Source: Thermomicrobiaceae bacterium (GTDB taxonomy: Bacteria; Chloroflexota; Chloroflexia; Thermomicrobiales; Thermomicrobiaceae). Taken from it: DNA of 8,277 nt. The stretch lies in assembly GCA_007124395.1 (NCBI GenBank), contig SLFF01000458.1, positions 1 to 8,277 of the forward strand, written 5' to 3'. Under the pieces are notes generated by a model, which made no database searches, was not told the DNA's origin, and worked only from the letters and a program-made list of their open reading frames with translations. Positions within the stretch are counted from its first letter, which is position 1. Every line of letters starts with the position of its first letter. Shown one piece after another: positions 6,080 through 8,277 of the stretch. A program made the translations under genes and the position numbers.

Positions 6080-7084
6080 CTACTGGCTGAGTTCCACGAA
6101 ATCTGCGGCCACGAACCCACTGATTCCTTCACCCTCGATCGGCCACCAGGTGAAACCATCCGCCTGCTGCGATTCGCCAGTCACGGTTATTGCGGTTCCA
6201 TCCGGAATACTTCCGACAACTTCAGCTCCGGTACTGGCCGACTCGCGCACGTTGAGTCCGGCTTCACCAGTACCGACCACGGTAACCGTGGCTCCTGGCC
6301 CGATCTCGGTTGGTGCGGGTTCTCCTTCGCCGTTCTCTTCACCTTCACCGTTCTCGCCCGGTGGAGGAGTCATCACGGTAATCGGCGCGTCATCGGCGCC
6401 ATTTTCGGGCGCCGCATCATCGGTTGGTGATGGCGTTGATGATGGGATCACCGGACCTGCGGTGTCGACATCATCGGCTACCTCGTCGTCGTTATCATCC
6501 GACAGCATGTTTGCAGCCCAGAACCAGACTAGCCCGAGCATTAGAATCACACCGACAACCGGCGCGGCAATGCGGAGATAGTCGGTCCAGTATCGCTCTT
6601 CTGGCTGATATCCGAATGGGGTGCGTTCGCCATCGTTTGGATCGTGACCGCCCGGATCACCGAACGGCTGCGTATAGCGGTCGTCGTCACCTCCACCATA
6701 CCCGGATCCACTGTTTCCGTAGTCATCGGAGCCAGTTGGCCGGCCCGGACCTCCATATTGACTCACGTCGCCTCCTCGCCGTTCCTGTTGCTCGTTGGGT
6801 GGTCGTTGTGCTTGCAGATGAATGGGAGCGATCTCGCCGGATTCATCTGGTGGCTGGCCACCGGTTGTGCGAATATCTCCGCGACTTCCCGGCGCCATAC
6901 CTCTTGCGCCTGGTTGGTCGATTGGTTCCCAGTAATTGCCCATCCCGCGGTCACAGTCGAGATCATCTTCACCGACGAGATGACTTTGCTGGGGAGAGTA
7001 CAGAAGTGGGTTACGACACCATCCTTTACGCCAGATCGGTGCCGGCTCATAGTGCTTGCATGTGCTGCACGTTCGGACTGTCAT
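6080..7084 (-). CDS. Single-pass membrane protein: N-terminal four-Cys module, disordered linker, C-terminal SH3b domain
   Basis: Not a named family to me; function unknown. Residues 1-55 carry Cys6-x2-Cys9, Cys23 (in GWCRNPLLY) and Cys44, a spacing that could hold zinc or an iron-sulfur cluster. Residues 56-165 are Gly/Pro/Asp/Gln-rich and probably disordered. One membrane helix lies at about 172-194 (IAAPVVGVILMLGLVWFWAA). After it comes an acidic, Pro/Thr/Ser/Glu-rich linker (195-262) with ENGEGE repeated, then an SH3b domain at about 264-333 with LNVRESAS, GSIPDGTAITV and WWPIEGEGISGFV. There is no signal peptide, so the Cys module is probably cytosolic and the SH3b domain outside, where such domains often bind cell-wall material. 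The ATG at 7084 has only a weak, distant GGTGGGAA. It lies between the bactofilin genes and rpsB on the same strand. Confidence 0.85.
   Translation of the reverse strand: MTVRTCSTCKHYEPAPIWRKGWCRNPLLYSPQQSHLVGEDDLDCDRGMGNYWEPIDQPGARGMAPGSRGDIRTTGGQPPDESGEIAPIHLQAQRPPNEQQERRGGDVSQYGGPGRPTGSDDYGNSGSGYGGGDDDRYTQPFGDPGGHDPNDGERTPFGYQPEERYWTDYLRIAAPVVGVILMLGLVWFWAANMLSDDNDDEVADDVDTAGPVIPSSTPSPTDDAAPENGADDAPITVMTPPPGENGEGEENGEGEPAPTEIGPGATVTVVGTGEAGLNVRESASTGAEVVGSIPDGTAITVTGESQQADGFTWWPIEGEGISGFVAADFVELSQ
6320..6355 (-). repeat. Two tandem 18-base units inside the SH3 gene
   Basis: Two adjoining 18-base units, 6320-6337 and 6338-6355, differ at only two positions. On the coding strand each encodes the same six residues of the ENGEGE type in the acidic linker. 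This is a minimal in-frame tandem duplication and may vary in copy number between strains. Confidence 0.6.
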
Positions 7085-7259
7085 CGTGAACGCATTCCCA
7101 CCAGTACTCTTGTTTTCTGCTCATCGAGCGCCCCGCACTGCCCACCTGCTTGGTCAGATCATCGACTCGAGCGTCGTTACGCTGAGACGTATAGTACGTA
7201 CACTCGCAAGTCCGGGACCGCAGCAATATCGCTTGCCAGGTCTGCCGCCAGGTCGTCGA
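7085..7259 (-). other. Gap between bactofilin 2 and the SH3 gene
   Basis: This 175-base gap has no supported gene. It holds a 5-bp perfect stem (AGCGT/ACGCT, 7170-7183) without a U-tract, an 8-base palindrome GTACGTAC next to TATACG (a possible but poor -10 with no matching -35), and two copies of GACCTGGC 12 bases apart (7235-7242 and 7247-7254 on the plus strand as GCCAGGTC). The SH3 gene may have its own weak promoter here or be read from the bactofilin genes. Confidence 0.3.
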
Positions 7260-7784
7260 TCAGTTCGATGACGGATCACGTGGCGGATCAGTCGAGGCTC
7301 CGCTCTCGCTGTCGTCCGAGCCAGCCAGACGTCGCAAAACCGATGGAGACTCGTCATCTGACGAGCCGCCGAGCACGCTACTTCCGCCGGACACGCTTGC
7401 CGACGAGGACTTCATGTTGAGATCGCCTTCATAAAAGGCGCCTTCGTCGATCACGAGCGCTTCGGTGCTTACCGTTGCCGAAACGCGACCGGTTCCCGTG
7501 ATCTGCAATCGACCACGGCAGGTAACGTCGCCGGTGAGTTTCCCGGCTACGGTGACGCTCGCTGCTTCGACCGTGGCATCGATATCGGCACTCTCGGCCA
7601 CATAGAGCAATCCCTGACAGACGATTTTGCCGCGCACCATTCCCTCGACACGGACATCCCGTGTTGTGGTGAATGTGCCCTCGATCGACGAATTGCGGTC
7701 AATGAGACTTAGCGGCTCATTCGCCGCGGCCTGACTCCCGGGGGTTTCGGTTCCCGGTGCCGATGGCTGGTAGGACATTGTCAT
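7260..7784 (-). CDS. Bactofilin-family protein (second of tandem pair)
   Basis: Bactofilins polymerise into right-handed beta-helix filaments on the inner face of the membrane and scaffold envelope, shape or polarity proteins. This 174-residue copy has a short Pro/Ala/Thr-rich N-terminal tail (1-24), a beta-helix core at about 25-124 made of short repeated turns (VRVEGMVRGKI, LYVAESADIDATVEAASVTVAGKLTGDV, LQITGTGRVSATV, ALVIDEGAFYEGDLNM), and a Ser/Asp/Gly-rich tail (125-174) that is probably disordered. Two cysteines, 56 and 89, sit in equivalent turns (IVCQG and VTCRG). The ATG follows GGAGG by six bases. It lies 68 bases after the first bactofilin, to which its core aligns along the whole length, so the pair probably arose by duplication. 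Confidence 0.88.
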   Translation of the reverse strand: MTMSYQPSAPGTETPGSQAAANEPLSLIDRNSSIEGTFTTTRDVRVEGMVRGKIVCQGLLYVAESADIDATVEAASVTVAGKLTGDVTCRGRLQITGTGRVSATVSTEALVIDEGAFYEGDLNMKSSSASVSGGSSVLGGSSDDESPSVLRRLAGSDDSESGASTDPPRDPSSN

Positions 7785-7852
7785 GGTGCTCCTCCCGCGA
7801 CGGACTGGCCGCCACCGTCCTTCGAACGTTCCTCGGTACTACGTCGTGTTGA

Positions 7853-8277
7853 TCAGAGCGTCGAGCCGGTGCCTCCATCGGAGCTTCGCCCAACATCTTC
7901 CATCTTGAGCTGCCCGCTGATCGTTGCACCTTCATGCACGATCAGTTTCGGTGATCGAACGTCGCCGGTCACCTCGCCCTGTGGCATTACTTCGAGCCGT
8001 GTTCTGGCTTCGATCTTTCCACGAACCAGCCCGGCTACTACTACGCTGTCTGCGTGGAGGGATGCATCGACTTCCGCACCTTCAGCCACATACAGATCGG
8101 TGTCAGAATGAAGCTCACCGTCGGCTTTTCCGTGGACCTGAATCGATCCTTCGCTCCGGAGCGTCCCGTTCCAGTGTGCATTCTTGGAAATCACGCTCGT
8201 CGATGCGTCACCATCTGGCGATGATGTCTGCGCCGGTGCGGGTGCCTGCCACTGGCGAGTCTCCTGATAGCCCTGTG
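7853..8277 (-). CDS. Bactofilin-family protein (first of tandem pair; N-terminus cut by window edge)
   Basis: The frame is open to the right edge. A GTG at 8194 exists but is probably internal, since the sequence before it (GYQETRQWQAPAPAQ, then a Ser/Asp/Thr stretch) looks like the usual flexible bactofilin N-terminal tail, and VISKNAHWNGTL normally lies inside the protein. About 140 residues are visible. The beta-helix core runs from VISKNAHWNG through SIQVHGKADGEL, LYVAEGAEVDASLHADSVVVAGLVRGKI, LEVMPQGEVTGDV and LIVHEGATISGQLKM, with only a short Gly/Ser-rich end (GRSSDGGTGSTL). Role as for other bactofilins: a membrane-associated scaffold polymer. No transmembrane segment is seen in the visible part. 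It was probably co-transcribed with the next bactofilin. Confidence 0.9.
   Translation of the reverse strand, partial: QGYQETRQWQAPAPAQTSSPDGDASTSVISKNAHWNGTLRSEGSIQVHGKADGELHSDTDLYVAEGAEVDASLHADSVVVAGLVRGKIEARTRLEVMPQGEVTGDVRSPKLIVHEGATISGQLKMEDVGRSSDGGTGSTL

Noticed and set aside
6041..6082. Possible intrinsic terminator after the SH3 gene (TTTTT preceded by GCCGCCG)
   Set aside because: Only a 4-bp stem with a long loop can be drawn before the T-run, and the T-run sits inside the spacer of the rpsB promoter.
7047..7124. Small open frame of 25 codons overlapping the SH3 gene start (begins MSRKQEYWWECV)
   Set aside because: No ribosome binding site of note, no known family, and most of it overlaps the start of a better-supported gene in another frame.

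Overview
This window is a chromosomal housekeeping segment in which every supported gene lies on the minus strand, so it reads from right to left. DNA composition, strong Shine-Dalgarno sites, short EF-Ts, paired bactofilins and a Cys-motif/transmembrane/SH3b protein all suggest a Chloroflexota bacterium, perhaps Thermomicrobia/Sphaerobacter-like. That placement is inferred from gene content and general look; no search was run.

Right part (about 6080-8277): two bactofilin-type cytoskeletal proteins in tandem (the first runs off the right edge), then a single-pass membrane protein with an N-terminal four-cysteine module and a C-terminal bacterial SH3 domain. These look like cell-envelope or cell-shape functions.

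Middle and left part (1 to about 6061): a good sigma70-type promoter overlaps the 3' flank of the SH3 gene and drives a roughly 120-nt structured leader. It is followed by the classical run rpsB - tsf - pyrH - frr - uppS - cdsA - dxr (dxr is cut by the left edge). The first four make ribosomal protein S2, EF-Ts, UMP kinase and ribosome recycling factor. The last three make undecaprenyl diphosphate, CDP-diacylglycerol and methylerythritol phosphate, i.e. carrier lipid, phospholipid and isoprenoid precursors. UMP kinase links to both halves because it feeds UTP/CTP to RNA, to UDP-sugars for the wall, and to CdsA (CTP substrate).

The genes themselves are ordinary. The less ordinary material is in the short gaps: a 5'-terminal hairpin and a second, compound hairpin with a 9-nt direct repeat in the rpsB leader, and perfect GC-rich inverted repeats without U-tracts in the rpsB-tsf and tsf-pyrH gaps. 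The SH3 protein architecture, the long Ala/Pro/acidic tail on S2 and the diverged tandem bactofilins also deserve a look. I found no mobile element, CRISPR array, tRNA, rRNA or phage gene, and no clear new multi-gene system. No gene-free stretch exceeds about 175 bases.
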